Shown: in pieces, positions 1-12,814 of the stretch
How the letters are laid out: each line of letters begins with the position of its first letter
Position numbering within the stretch: position 1 is the stretch's first letter
DNA from: Saururus chinensis
Taxonomy: Eukaryota; Streptophyta; Magnoliopsida; Piperales; Saururaceae
Direction of reading: 5' to 3'
Assembly (NCBI GenBank): GCA_035235625.1
Contig: CP141150.1
Location: forward strand, 12,338,001 to 12,402,000
Length of the DNA: 64,000 nucleotides
Program-made: the position numbers and the translations under genes
The notes under the pieces: model-generated
The model's database searches: none
What the model saw: only the letters and a program-made list of their open reading frames with translations
Told to the model about the DNA's origin: nothing

Positions 1-959
1 AATTTTTACCGATAGAAAAAAATTACCTTAGATGACTATGATCTTGCCTTATTATGTCTGATGTTAGACTACCAAGACGTCTTGATGAATGGTAAACTCG
101 ATTGTGTTGTCTCTTTGCTCCATCTGCTTTACACATCTTTTTGTGATCTAGAATATTCTGATTCTTCAAAGTACTCCTATGTTTTTGGGGAAGGTGATAC
201 GTCTTTCCGAGTCATAAGTAGCATTACCATTTTTATGTTTCGCATTGATTCTTCCTCACTAAACTATACAAAATTCAATGCCACTGGCAGCCAATTTAAT
301 AACATTGGCAACCTGCAATACTAAATTCTAATTAGAATCATGCTAAACTGCTGCTAACTTGTTTTGTTTAATTATTTTTGGGTTTGGCTCTTTCATGCAT
401 CAACATGATGCAGCTACGTCATTATTTTCGGGTTTGGCTCTTTCAATTAATGTGTGGCACAGGAGTAATCTATCACCTATGGAACCTGACGTTGCATAAA
501 TATTTCCATTTTCACAATTTTATGTAACAAAAAATTGACTCTAATTGTTATATCTAGGGTCAATATTTTCTATTCGATTATATTGATATCATATGAATTG
601 AATCGGACATAGTACACTAGGAAAATTCACTGTCATAAAAAAAACCTAGGGATGTCACTAGCCAAAAAAAAAGTAGGAAAATGAACGTCATCCAAAATAC
701 AAAGCTTTTTGTTATTTATAAAGGAAGGAGATATGTCACTTTCCTTCTCGTAATTAATTGTACCATTTCTATGGTCTGCTAGCTATAGTAATTTTCATTC
801 TTTTATGCTATTTAAACGTTGACTCTCAAGTGTCCAACAGGAACTGGTATTCGATAATATTGATCTTATGGATAGAATCGAACGTAGTACTTGATATTAT
901 TATATCAATTAGGAGAGGTCCCTAACAAAAAAACAAAAGAGAGAGACTAAAAAGTATAA

Positions 960-1123
960 GGAGCAGTTTGAGAGGCATTAGAGTTTGGAGAAATCGCTTT
1001 CCTCTTTAACTCTCTTCCTCGCAGAAAAGTTGAAAGAGAAGTCATTTTTTCCCATTGATATGAGATATTGTACCCAAGGGAAAAAATCGGTTTATCCTCC
1101 AAAGCACCTTCTAAACAACCCCT
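960..1123. mobile_element. Tourist-like MITE, copy in module U
   Basis: A 164-bp element flanked by TAA on both sides. Its start GGAGCAGTTTGAGAGG and its end (reverse complement AGGGGTTGTTTAGAAG) are degenerate inverted termini of the GGGG-TGTTTGG type known from PIF/Harbinger Tourist MITEs. The same insertion is present at 32291-32444, 34919-35072 and 58417-58573, so it predates the module duplications. It is non-coding. Confidence 0.65.
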
Positions 1124-2226
1124 TAAGATGTATGCTAAAAAAGTGTGTTGTGATAAAGCCAACCCTTTGAGATGTATGCTATAAAAGTGTGTTGTGATAA
1201 AGCCCAAGGGCATGGGGCTATCACATCGTGATTTGTGTGCAGGTAGAAGAGCTTACATAGTATTTCATGTTGCTCACGATAGGAGACATTATGTTGTTTC
1301 ATCTTATCTTACCTTGGCAATTCTAGAAAGTGATGAAGTCATGATGCCAAAAATTTTAGCAGGCGCACAGTGTACTTTTAAGAGTGCAAACAAGGAGCAA
1401 GTTTTTTTTTCATATTTTTTCCTCATAGGAGGAGATAGAATTTTAATATTCCACTCTAACAATGTGCCCATGCTAAGCAAGCACCTAAGAACAGTTGATT
1501 TTAAAAATATTTGGCCTACACGGTAGTTCATTGTATCAAACTAATACTAATATATGCGAGTGTGTACGACATTGATTTTGAAAATCGACAACTCGCCCAT
1601 GGTTCCACACCATGGCCACATTGTTGGAGAGAAACATTAAATACAAAGTGATGCCTATCGAAGGAGAAATAATTCAAGGGTTTTGTTTATATTGTGGGCA
1701 TTGAGGGAAAAAAAACGGACATGGTGCGCCAATTTTTTCTTTTCTTTTTAGACCATTACAATTGGAGGGCATCATTTTTTGCTTTGGAAGTTTGATTAGC
1801 CATGGCCTTTGTAAAGGCCCACCCCAAAATGATGACATCATTTCCTTGAAGTGGGTTATTTTCTTTCCCTTTTCGGTTATATTGATTACACATCTCATTC
1901 ACTAATCCACCCACCCCAAACTCTACACCCCACTCTCTTGTAGAAGCATTTATCAGTGCACTCCTCATTTGGCGGCCACTAATTAGCATGCCAAAGTTTT
2001 GGCATTATTTGGACACTGTCAATGTGTTCACCATGAGAGTGATTGGCCAGCCAATGTCAATTAGTGAGCACTATAATTGTAATACCAAGAGATTTTATTA
2101 GAAATTTTTTTCCTCATCGTGGGTTGGTGAGACACCAATGTTTAAAGTTATTTAATAATTTTAAATTATTTAGAGGCAAATATTTGGTGAGTTCTATTAT
2201 AAGTGTATTAGAGCTCGAAAAACGAG

Positions 2227-2580
2227 TGTAACGAGCCCAAGAATACCTAAATCGGATACCAAGGTCAAAAGTTTTGACATCGAAAAATGTGTAGTATGGG
2301 TAAGACTCACTTGAAAAGTATAGAAAAACCTACTCCTGTAGGTCTAGTTTTGTAGGGTTCATCGATACGAGCCAAATGGTACCAAAAAACGCATGAATCG
2401 TTGTCTGGGAGAGAAAGTTATGTATGTTTAATTAAAATTTTTAATTTTTTAAAAAATAACAATTACAAAAACAAGATTTATTATATCAGGTTGGCATCAG
2501 CTGTACTAATGCCAGCCATGTTGTGCGGCAAGACTGCGTGCATTGCATGCAAGTATTTCTCAGCTCATCCTCGCTAACTG
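2227..2580. mobile_element. Old LTR-like fragment in module U
   Basis: It begins TGTAACGAGCCC, close to the TGTAACGACCCG start of the palindromic LTR at 18595. It shares with that LTR the order 'GGGCTCAT, ATACGAG, GGTAC, GGCATCAGC'. Two diverged copies of a 150-190 bp sequence flank it (about 1971-2118 and 2585-2770), so local duplication accompanied or preceded the insertion. A degenerate counterpart lies at about 36150-36505. It is probably a decayed solo gypsy LTR; exact ends are uncertain. Confidence 0.4.
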
Positions 2581-3694
2581 GAGGCCACCGATTACCATGC
2601 CGAAATTTTGGCACTCTTTGGACATTGTCAATTAGTGAACACTATGACAGTGATTGGCCACCACCAAAATGTTCCCATAAACTATGTGGTCCCTAACAAT
2701 ATTTTAGGAGTGGCCAGCCAATGTCAATTAGTGAGCACTATAATTGTAATACCCAGAGATTTATCAGAAAAAAGTTTCCTCAACGTGGGTCATTTGTGAG
2801 GCACAAATGTGTCGGTGACTACATCAATAGAGCTACCGGCAAACCAACAATGTTGATAGCATGAATGCAAACCCCTTAAAGCCAAATTGTGGTTAGTTAT
2901 GCAGATTCTGATGGAGTCAATTGGCTACACTCCTTAAAAGCCATGATTTTATTTTTAACAAATGACTCTTTGGAGACTGAAACTAGAAAAGTGTCCTGAA
3001 AGAGAAAGAGTCTACGATCAAAGTGCAGATTGGAATTGGAATTGCTTATAAGAAATGATGGAGAAATTGCAAGGGAATTCTCCATTGAAAAACCCATCAA
3101 GCCAAAGGAGGGCTAGCAACAAATTTTGTATCAAGAGAAAGGATAAACTAATCTCTGCATAAAATATAAGTAATGTGTGAGCTTAAGATATACGTATGTA
3201 ATAAATTTTATATTTGGAGTACAATATTTTGAGTTTAAATATAGTGTATTACGTTGCATCATCTCCTTCGATTTCTATGTTATCATGGTGCAAGGCCACA
3301 TCTTAGTTGTACCCTTAGTAACAACAAATCCCTACAGCTAAAGAGAAGTCTCTAAATAAGGGTATAGTGATGATGGTGGCATTTTATGTTTATTATATCA
3401 TGACCAAGGTTTTGTACAAATCTAGGGGGGTTCTTCTTGAGTGTAATGAACTCATTAAGTGTTGAGAAGGTTTTTCAGGAGACTGGAATGGGGATATTTG
3501 ACTTGGACCCAGTGTGGCAACTGATTTACTCTTCTATGGTAATGAACATCAAAACCAAATTGACATAACAATGGGATGTTGTTGATCGGGGAAGATGAAT
3601 TATTCCTAACATCGACGTGAAAGGACACATTGTTGGGATATACTGGGCATCTTCAAGGGGTCCGACGTATTGATGATGACATGAATGAATAAGG

Positions 3695-4633
3695 GGAGAG
3701 GAGAGAGAGAAGGGAAGAGAGAGAGAGAGCAGGAGATGAGAGAGGGTAGAGAGAGGAGAGATAGAGACAGGGTAGAGGGTAGAGAGAGAGGAGAGATAGA
3801 TAGTGGAGAGAGAGAAGGTGAGGAGAGAGAGTGAGGAGAGGAGAGAGATTGAAGAGATGGTTTAAAGAGAGAGGAGAGAGGGTAGAGAGTGAGGGGGGAG
3901 AGAGAGAGAAGAGGACAAAGAGGGGAGAGGGTAGAGAGAGAGGAAAGAGAGAGGGAGAGAGAGAATTTATTTTTAAAAATAAAAACATTTATATTAGCGA
4001 TACATAAGGGTATGCGTTGCTACTACGCTAGAGTAGTAACGACGCATATTCGTATGTGTTGCTAATACTTAGTGTAGTAGCAACGAATATTATTTTAAAA
4101 AAAGAAAATAAAAAAGATAGTGGGGAGAGAGAAGGGAGAGGAGAGAGAAGGGATGAGAGAGAGAAGATAGAGAGTGTGAGAGGAGAGAGGGTAGAGAGAG
4201 AGGAGAGATAGAGACATGGTAGAGAGAGAGGAAAGATAGAGAGAGGAGAGAGGGTAGAGAGAGAGAAGGTATGGAGAGAGAGAGGGAAGGGAGAGAGAGA
4301 AGAGAGAGAGAGTGAGAGTGAGGAGAGAGAGAGGAAAGAGAGAGAGGGAGAGAGAGAATTTACTTTTAAAAATTTTTTAAAATAAAAAAATTATATTAGC
4401 GACGCATAAAGGTAGGTGTCGCTACTATGCTTGAGTAGTAGTGACGCATATCCGTATGCATCTCAACTACATAGTGTAGCAGCGATGCATACACTTATGT
4501 GTCGCTAATATAATTTTATTTTTAAAAAAATTAAAATATAAAATATAGTGGGGAGAGAGAGAAGGAAGAGGAGAGAGAGAAGGGGGGAGAGAGAGAGAGA
4601 AAAGAGAGAGAGTGAAGAGAGAGGAGAGGAGAA
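3695..4633. repeat. GA-rich low-complexity tracts
   Basis: Three long purine tracts built of GAGAGAG and GGAGAG (3695-3965, 4117-4360, 4544-4633), separated by CACTA subterminal units. They generate spurious Leu/Ser-rich and Arg/Glu-rich reading frames on the two strands. Confidence 0.9.
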
Positions 4634-5606
4634 AATATTTTCTATAATTAAATTTTACCTATTAGTGACGCTCAATTGTGAGCATCACTAATAACTTTTA
4701 TTAATTGCGACGCTAAAGTATATGTGTCGCAATAATACTTGTTATTAGCGGCGCTCTTCTTGAGCATCACTAATAGTGTTGGCTTTTTTTTAAAAAAAAA
4801 TATGGCTATTAGTGACGCTGTGATGGGAGCGTCGCTAACAGTTTATGTATTGGCCCCTCTCTTCTGCCTTCCTGCCTTCTTTCACCCCTCTTCTTCCTTC
4901 CCCCCTCTCTTCCGTTGACCCATTCACCACCGGCACCGAAATCCAGCTCCACAGCCAGATTTCGGCGCCGTCCCATTTGCTTCCCCCTCCCCTACCATAG
5001 GAGGGGCGTTGGAATCCAGTGCCCTTCCCTGTTGTTTTTTTTTAAATTTCTTTTATTATTAGTGATACTTATAAAAGCGTCGCTAATAAGAATATTTTTT
5101 TAATTTTTTCTTTTATTAGCAACGCTTCTACATGCGTCGCTATTTTTTTTTTTAATTTTTTAAAATTTTTGACACTTTGATAAGCATCGCTAATGAGGTT
5201 TATTATTAATTTTTTTATGTTTTAATTATTTATTTAATTCTTTTAAATTTAGCAACACTTAATGTATCGTCACTAATATGATATTAATAGCGACATTTGT
5301 AACCTTGCGTCAATAATGATATATTTTTTAATTTTTTAATTTTTTTTAATATTAGCAACTTTTAATTATGCGTCGTTAATAATTAATTATTAGCGGCGCA
5401 TGATATTATGTGTCACTAATAGAAAAATAATTAGTGACATAAGAATAAGTGTTGCTAATAGCTAACTACTAGTGACACTTTTTTGTAAGTGTCGCTAATA
5501 AGCAGTAGCGACTCTATTTTTATCGATGTATTCAGCGACGATTTTTATGGGCTAAAAAGCATTAGCGACACTTAAATGCATCGGTAATAATCATTTTGTT
5601 GTAGTG
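3695..5606. mobile_element. CACTA (En/Spm)-type element, right end plus subterminal arrays
   Basis: The right end reads TTTTGTTGTAGTG at 5594-5606, the reverse complement of the CACTACAACAAAA terminus typical of plant CACTA elements. Inside it, dozens of short units of the form ATTAGCGACGCTT occur in both orientations (about 3990-5590), the subterminal repeats expected to bind the transposase. No CACTA start is visible on the left; purine tracts abut the flanking module directly. Compared with segment II, about 1050 bp of ancestral sequence (37625-38677) is missing here, so insertion came with a deletion or a later rearrangement. No transposase was seen; a C-rich stretch at 4860-5040 may be captured exon sequence. 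Confidence 0.7.
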
Positions 5607-6179
5607 TATAATCCAAATATTTAAGTCAACTCATGTCTAAGAATTCTTACTTGATCTTAATAAACATGATGTGTGCAAATTTTAAAATCAGATAATTGCA
5701 ACATTAAGAAAAAAATTTAAATTGATCTTCACTTTACTTTGTGTATCATTCTCTTTGTTAAGATATATTAACTTCAAATCATTTTTATTTTCAGCTTAAA
5801 AGAAAATTAATTATTTTAAATCTCAAAAGCTAAACATAACAAAAATAAAACCAAAGCAAATTGCAAAACATACAAAAGCTACACTATTTTTTTGTGTTTT
5901 TGATCATATTTTATTTTTTATTTTAAACCTATAAATAAAAAAATATTAAACAAAGAAAAAATGAGATAAAGCTAAAACATGTGTGTCCAAAAGATTGAAA
6001 GAATTAAATCATAGACTATCATATCAATCTTTTTACAGCGAGATGACAAGCTCCTTATGTTTGCCTAGCCTACCTATTCTAAGGTAATTTAAGGTTCTCT
6101 TACTTACTTTTCCTAATTGATCATTCAAAGCTTAAAAATTCATTTTTCTCGCACATTCTCTTCATCATGTTCTCATAGA

Positions 6180-6573
6180 CTAAACACTTGGTGAGGTAGT
6201 TTAGGGGTCACATGGGTAGAGGGTTTCTTCTCCTTCTTCTTTGACCTATCTTTGAGAGGGTGGTTGTTTGGACACTATTTACTATTATGAGAATCGCTAT
6301 GGAAAATGTCACATACTCCCGCAATTTTAGAATTTATTTTTGGCTCATTTCCTCTTAACTGAGGTACGTTGGGAGCTATTTTAGGTTATTGATCACTCTC
6401 TTTGGCCTTTACAAAGATAGTTGGTTTTGCTAAGGAGGTAGACAAGTAATTTCTAAAACCTAAGCCCCTCTTATTGGTTTGACCTATGCTCAACAAAGTC
6501 TCTAATGTCTTCTTCCCACTCATAAATCCATTTAATTTCTCTTTAAATGATATAAGTTCTCTATTGAGAATTG
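6180..6573 (-). pseudogene. Copia-type gag remnant, 3' part (split by gypsy nest)
   Basis: This continues on the minus strand from 19709-20192 and matches 39241-39637 of segment II, where the relic is uninterrupted. In segment II this part encodes the gag C-terminal region with a Cys/His cluster (CDICYKDSHNRKKC). Here it has accumulated stops. The 13.1-kb gypsy nest inserted right after 6573; joining 6573 to 19709 restores the alignment to segment II across the break. It has no expected function. Confidence 0.7.
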
Positions 6574-8099
<1,526 letters not shown>

Positions 8100-8112
8100 T
8101 TCTTCCCCCCAT
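8100..8112 (-). other. Polypurine tract of outer element
   Basis: On the minus strand TGGGGGGAAGAA lies directly before the LTR start TGTCACAACCC. This is the plus-strand primer site of an LTR retrotransposon and fixes the element's orientation. The sequence GAATTGCGAGGACGCAATTC just upstream resembles the end of gypsy pol seen in the inner element. Confidence 0.8.
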
Positions 8113-8397
8113 AAATGAATTGCGTCCTCGCAATTCGCCTAGGCTAATCTCCACCTCACATCACAATCCGATCTTATTCGGATAGCAAACACAAACAACA
8201 TTCCGATAATTTAATCGAATCAAATATTTTACCAAAATCCGAATTAAAATCAGACACTTTTCTTTATAGAAACACTGTGGAGAAAATCAGCTTAAATTTC
8301 ATAAAAGCATATCAGTCGCAATTCCAAATCAACTCACATCCACAAACTCACACTCGAGTCAAAACACGTCAAATCCAAAAATTCTTGAAATCCACAA

Positions 8398-8975
8398 GCC
8401 GCAACACCCGATGGCCTACCCTCGGCGCTCATGGGGCAAACGAGGGCCACTTAGGGACATAGCTTTCCCACGATGCTCTACCCTGTGCACGCCACATGCC
8501 GATTTATTTTTCTCGGCGGGCATCCACATATACGTCCACTAGACTAAGTGGTACGTACAACATATCACATCCCAACACAAGCCGTGATACCTAATGGCCT
8601 ACCCTTAGCGCTCATGGGGCAAACGAAGGCATCTTAGGAAGGAGTTTTCCCATGATACTCCACTCTGTGCGTGCCACTTGCTGATTATTTTTCTCAACGG
8701 GCATCTACAAGCCGCGATACCCTACGGCCTACCCTCGGCACTCATGGGGCAAACGAGGGCATCTTAGGGAGAGAGCTTTCCCACAATGCTCACCCTATGT
8801 GCGCCACTTGCCGATTTATTTTTCTCGGCGGGCATCCACATATACGTCCACTACACTAAGTGGTATGTACATCAAATCACATCCCAACACAAGCCGTGAT
8901 ACCCGACGGCCTACCCTCAGTGCTCAAAGGAAAAACGAGGGCCACTTAGGCAGGAGTTTTCCCATGATACTCCAT
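8398..8975. repeat. Four tandem LTR-derived units
   Basis: Units start at 8398, 8580, 8709 and 8893 with GCCG(T/C)GATACC or a variant. They run through CTCATGGGGCAAACGAGG, TTTTCCCATGATACTCC-like and TTTTTCTCGGCGGGCATC motifs, about 130-185 bp each. The right inner LTR has only one such unit (about 16232-16345). The array marks the junction between outer internal sequence and the truncated inner left LTR, and probably arose by unequal exchange between related units. Confidence 0.7.
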
Positions 8976-10038
8976 ACCTATGTGTGTGCGCCAAATACCA
9001 ATAATTTCTTCGATAGGTATCTAGAAAAATATAGTTCTAGGTATAACCCTAGAATGATCCAGAAAACACACATATCACATCCAAATTTTGATTAAATAAA
9101 ATATGATATATGTAAAGCATTTTTTTCTTGAAAACATAAAGAAAGACGTACGATTGAATAAAAACGGTCCATAAAAAGTAAATCATACTGGCAGAGCATA
9201 AACTAGAGTTTAAGACCCCCTACCTTAAAGTTGGAGTAGAAAATTCGTCATTGTAGAGAGCTTGTATGAAAAATTCGGCCCCGTCACAGCGTCCGGCATA
9301 GTCGATTTAGTTAGGAACGCCTTTGAAACGGCTCAGAATGGAGGGTCAGAAGTTTTGACTGGAGGTGAAAGTTAATAGTAGAATTGAAATGCGGCGGGTT
9401 TAAATAGAAAATGGGAACCGTGTGATGCGTGTCTGGCACGCATCACGCGGTGACACCGTGCACCGTGCGGTTCTGCCATGCGAAAATGTGCGTGGAGCGC
9501 GGAACTCGCGCGGGACAGTGGGACCCGACACGCAGGTCCCGCATGTCGAGCAGGCGCGGAACCGACGTGCGGCCAGTGCAGTGGGCCACGCGGTTCCGTG
9601 CGCAGCGTGGGTACACCGCGCGGTGAGGTCCCGCGACGTGAACTGCGCGCTGCCGCGTCCCGCACGCTGTGCCACATTGTACGCGCATCGCTGCGCACGC
9701 ATGCGTCAATGTCGGCTGACACATTTATATTTTTCTTTTTTATTTTCAAACTTAAAACCAAAATAACTTTTTATCCATAAATCGGAATTACACGTTCTTC
9801 GTACCGATGGACTAGTCAAGGATAGGTTTTGCAGTAGTTTACTGTAGGTCCTGCCCATGACGCATGTTTCCCACGGTCGTTACTTATAGCCCCGACAGCC
9901 GTTTCAAATGATTCAAAAACCATTATGTTCATCTTTTAGATTTCTACAATAACTCTTTAGGTACCAAATCTAAAATAGTGCTCTATTACTTTATAAAAAC
10001 TATACTATTAAAATGTACCGAAAATCTGGGTTGTTACA
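8893..10038 (-). repeat. 3' LTR of inner gypsy element, truncated
   Basis: It aligns to about 16232-17439 of the right LTR and ends at 10038 with GTTGTTACA. It lacks the roughly 500 bp matching 15729-16231, and it has a 28-bp internal deletion near 9812 relative to the right LTR. It contains a strongly CpG-rich core (about 9420-9715). The polypurine tract directly follows at 10039. Confidence 0.8.
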
Positions 10039-10052
10039 TTCTTCCCTCCTTA
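10039..10052 (-). other. Polypurine tract of inner gypsy element
   Basis: On the minus strand AAGGAGGGAAGAA directly precedes the LTR start TGTAACAACCC, the classic layout at the 3' LTR boundary. Confidence 0.85.
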
Positions 10053-10200
10053 CAAAAATTTCGTCCTCGAAATTGACTTGATAGTCATCAAATAGTTCTG
10101 GATATTTCTTTAATATATCACTTTCTGATTCCCATGTGGCTTCCTCTGAAGAATGATGCTGCCATAACACTTTAACTAATGATATCCTTTTTGTCCTCAA
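10040..10200 (-). pseudogene. Chromodomain end of gypsy pol
   Basis: The frame encodes RISLVKVLWQHHSSEEATWE followed by KKYPELF, the chromodomain-like tail found at the C terminus of chromoviral integrases. In the family this domain helps direct integration to particular chromatin. The frame continues through NFEDEIF into the polypurine tract and LTR, as is common in this family. A frame break separates it from the integrase C-terminal piece at 10213. Confidence 0.8.
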
Positions 10201-10212
10201 GATTTGTTCTTT

Positions 10213-10599
10213 TCAATCCAAAATTCTGACCGGTTTTTCTTCAAATGTCAAGTCCGGTTCTAGATTGACCATTGTCTGATCCAAAACATGAGAAGGATCT
10301 TGTACATACTTGCGAAGCATGGATACATGAAACACATTATAAACCTTGTCCAGCTGAGGGGGCAATGCTAATCTGTAAGCTACTGGCCCTATTTTATCAA
10401 GAATTTCAAATGGTCCTACAAATCGAGGACTTAGTTTTCCTTTCATACCAAATCTCATAACTCCTCGAGTTGGTGATACCTTTAGCAGCACATGATCACC
10501 TATGCAGAAGTCGAGGTCTTTTCTTCGTTGATCAGCATAGCTCTTTTGACGACTTTGTGCTGTCTCTAATCGATTGCGTATAAGCTTTACTTTACCCAT
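10213..10599 (-). pseudogene. Integrase C-terminal domain (GPY/F) fragment
   Basis: This 128-codon open piece contains QKSYADQRRKDLDF, FVGPFEILDKIGPVAYRLALP-type GPY/F motif residues, and YNVFHVSMLRKY, all hallmarks of the gypsy integrase C-terminal region that binds DNA. It is separated from the catalytic core (10675-11064) by a stop and a stretch with no continuous frame, so it would not be made as part of an intact polyprotein. Confidence 0.85.
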
Positions 10600-10674
10600 A
10601 CACTGTTTTAAGAGTTTTGATTTTACTAATTTCCCTTCCCCAACTTCACTCCAACAAGTTGGGGATCAACAGGG

Positions 10675-11493
10675 TCATCCATAAAGAGCCTCATATGGTG
10701 TCATACCAATGCTGAAATGATAACTATTATTATAAGAGAATTTAATTAATGGTAAGTGTTCATCCCAGTTACCTTTCCAATCTATGGCACACGCCTGCAA
10801 CATGTCTTCTAGTGTCTGAATAGTTCGTTCAGACTGACCATCAGTTTGCGGATGGAATGTTGTACTAAATCTAAGACTTGTTCCCAATTCTTCTTGAAGT
10901 CTCAGCCAAAAGTGTGAAGTGAACCAGCTGTCTCGATCTGAAATGATCGATAAGGGTACACCATGCCGACTCACAATTTCTTTTATATACATTTTGGCCA
11001 AGACATTCAATGTTTGATATTTCTTTAAAGGAAGAAAATGGGCACTCTTAGTAAGTCTATCCACTATAACCCAAATGGATTCATAACAGGCTGATGTCTT
11101 GGGTAAGCCTTAAACAAAATCCATAGAAATGTGTTCCCACTTCCATTCTAGAATTTCAATCAGTTGAAGAGTACCTGATGGTTTCTGACATTCTACTTTA
11201 ACTTGCTGACAAGTTAGGCATTTAGAGACAAATTCTCTGATGTCCCTTTTCATCCCTTTCCACCAAAAACTTCTTTTGAGATCCTGGTACATTTTTGTTC
11301 CTCCTGGGTGGATAGTGTATTGAGACCTATGAGCTTCATGCAACAGTTCTTGTTTTAATTCAGGTACTGCAGGGACTACTAGCCGTTCTTTAAATCTTAT
11401 TCCATCATTAGAATGTCTATTAAAATCAGGCTTACCTAAGAAGGTTTGTACTTCTACATCCTCTTTTTGCGCCTCCAAAATGCGCTCAATCAA
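10675..11493 (-). pseudogene. Integrase zinc-binding and catalytic domains, interrupted
   Basis: Two open pieces make up the domain. The first (11110-11493) has the N-terminal HHCC zinc-binding module, with the histidines in HEAHRSQYTIHPGG and the cysteines in CLTC. It ends at the first catalytic Asp region (ISMDFV) with a stop. The second (10675-11064) starts at [12 protein letters not shown] and carries the second catalytic Asp in IISDRD and the Glu in [14 protein letters not shown], giving a recognisable DDE triad. In an active element this enzyme joins cDNA to the chromosome. Stops between and after the pieces disable it. Confidence 0.9.
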
Positions 11494-11595
11494 TTCCGAT
11501 TTTATTTCCAGATTAGCTACGATTACCTTCTTGGTTCCTAATTGTAATTAAGGTCATAAATCTATTACTTCTTCCATCAATTTCCATTCTTTTAT

Positions 11596-12333
11596 CTACA
11601 TTTGAGCTACCATTCCTGTGGTCTTCCTAATCAAGGCATCGGCTACTACATTGGCTTTTCCTGGGTGATATTGAATAGAGAAGTCATAATCATTCAAGTA
11701 TTCAATCCACCATCTTTGCCTTAAATTTAAATCCCTTTGAGAGAAAATGTACTTCAGACTCTGATGATCTGTAAAACCTTCAAATTTCTCTCCATATAAA
11801 TAATGTCTCCAAAGTTTTAAGGCAAAAACCACTGCTGCCAATTCAAGATCATGGATGGGATAATTACCTTCATGCTTCTTTAATTGTCTTGAAGCATAGG
11901 CTATTACCTTCTCATTCTGCATCAAGACACATCCAAGACCCATTCTTGAGGCATCACTATAAATTACAAACCCTCCACTACCAATTGGTAAGGATAAAAC
12001 TAGGGTGGTGGTTAATCTTTGTTTTAATTCCTGAAATGCCTTCTCACATTTCTCATTCCATAAAAACCTCACTCCTTTTCTGGTTAGCTTTGTTAAAGGT
12101 AAAGATATTTTTGAGAAGTCTTGGATTAATCTTCGATAGTAACCAGCAAGTCCTAAGAAACTTCTAATTTCTGTAACAGTTTTGAGTCTTTCCCACTTCA
12201 AGACTGCTTCGATCTTGGTAGGGTCTACTGATATTCCATTGTTAGAAATGACATGACCCAAGAACACAACCTTGTCTAACCAAAACTCACACTTACTTAA
12301 CTTAGCATATAGCTGATGGTCTCTCATCAACAA
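11596..12333 (-). pseudogene. RT C-terminal part and RNase H of gypsy pol
   Basis: A 245-codon open stretch. It begins with [15 protein letters not shown] and continues through [25 protein letters not shown] and the connection region into RNase H ([37 protein letters not shown]), ending near [12 protein letters not shown]. The RNase H acidic residues (Asp in YSDAS, Glu in DLELAA, Asp in TDHQSL) are present. It overlaps the preceding RT piece out of frame because a deletion fused the two. Confidence 0.9.
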
Positions 12334-12776
12334 AAATAATCATGAATTTATCCAAATAAGGTCGAAAAACTCGGTTCATAAGATCCATGAATGCTGCAGG
12401 AGCATTCGTCAATCTGAATGGCATCACTAAAAATTCATAGTGTCCATAATGGGTATGAAATGCTGTTTTTGAAATGTCTTCATCCCGTATTATCAACTAG
12501 TGATATCCAGATCTTAAATCTATTTTTGAGAATACTTTTGCTTCTTGTAATTGGTCAAACAAATCATCTATCCTGGGTAAAGGATACTTATTCTTGATAG
12601 TTACCGAGTTAAGCATTCTATAGTCTATGCATAGTCTCAAAGATCCATCCTTTTTCCTGACAAAAAGGACTGGAGCTTCCCAAGGTGAGACACTCGGTCT
12701 GATGAATCCTTTCTTTAATAATTCTTGCAATTGATTCTTTAATTCTTTAGTTCTGCAGGAGCCATTCTATAGGGTG
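12302..12776 (-). pseudogene. Reverse transcriptase N-terminal half, broken
   Basis: Recognisable motifs are [44 protein letters not shown], then [24 protein letters not shown]. Three lesions are visible: a shift/stop near 12745; an in-frame TAG at 12497-12499 straight after SGYH; and a deletion just after FMIIFVDE (near 12315) that removes the second half of the catalytic two-aspartate box and roughly twenty following codons and shifts the frame. The polymerase cannot be functional. Confidence 0.9.
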
Positions 12777-12814
12777 CCTTTGAGATAGGTTTTGTATCTG
12801 GTATTAAATCAATA

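Larger units (their letters stand above)
1..3694. repeat. Duplicated upstream module U, segment I copy
   Basis: AT-rich intergenic sequence with no credible gene. It aligns by eye almost end to end with 33944-37624, in part with 31312-33053, and more loosely with 54840-56063 and 58310-58640. In the other segments this module lies distal to a chitinase promoter, so it is the upstream flank of a chitinase duplication unit whose gene would lie left of this window. The homology stops at about 3694, where a CACTA-type insertion begins. Open frames inside (for example 61-324 and 1194-1526) are not conserved between copies and are not called as genes. Confidence 0.75.

Noticed and set aside
3653-3988. 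111-codon Leu/Ser/Pro-rich minus-strand frame
   Set aside because: Complement of the GA-rich tract at the CACTA junction; no start context or conservation.
8398-8975. Regular repeats suggestive of a CRISPR array
   Set aside because: Units are 130-185 bp, diverged and LTR-derived, in a plant genome; there are no short identical repeats with unique spacers.
9372-9780. Five overlapping frames of about 65-129 codons on both strands
   Set aside because: All lie in the CpG-rich LTR core, where stop codons are rare by composition; the same occurs at 16703-17153 and 19037-19303.
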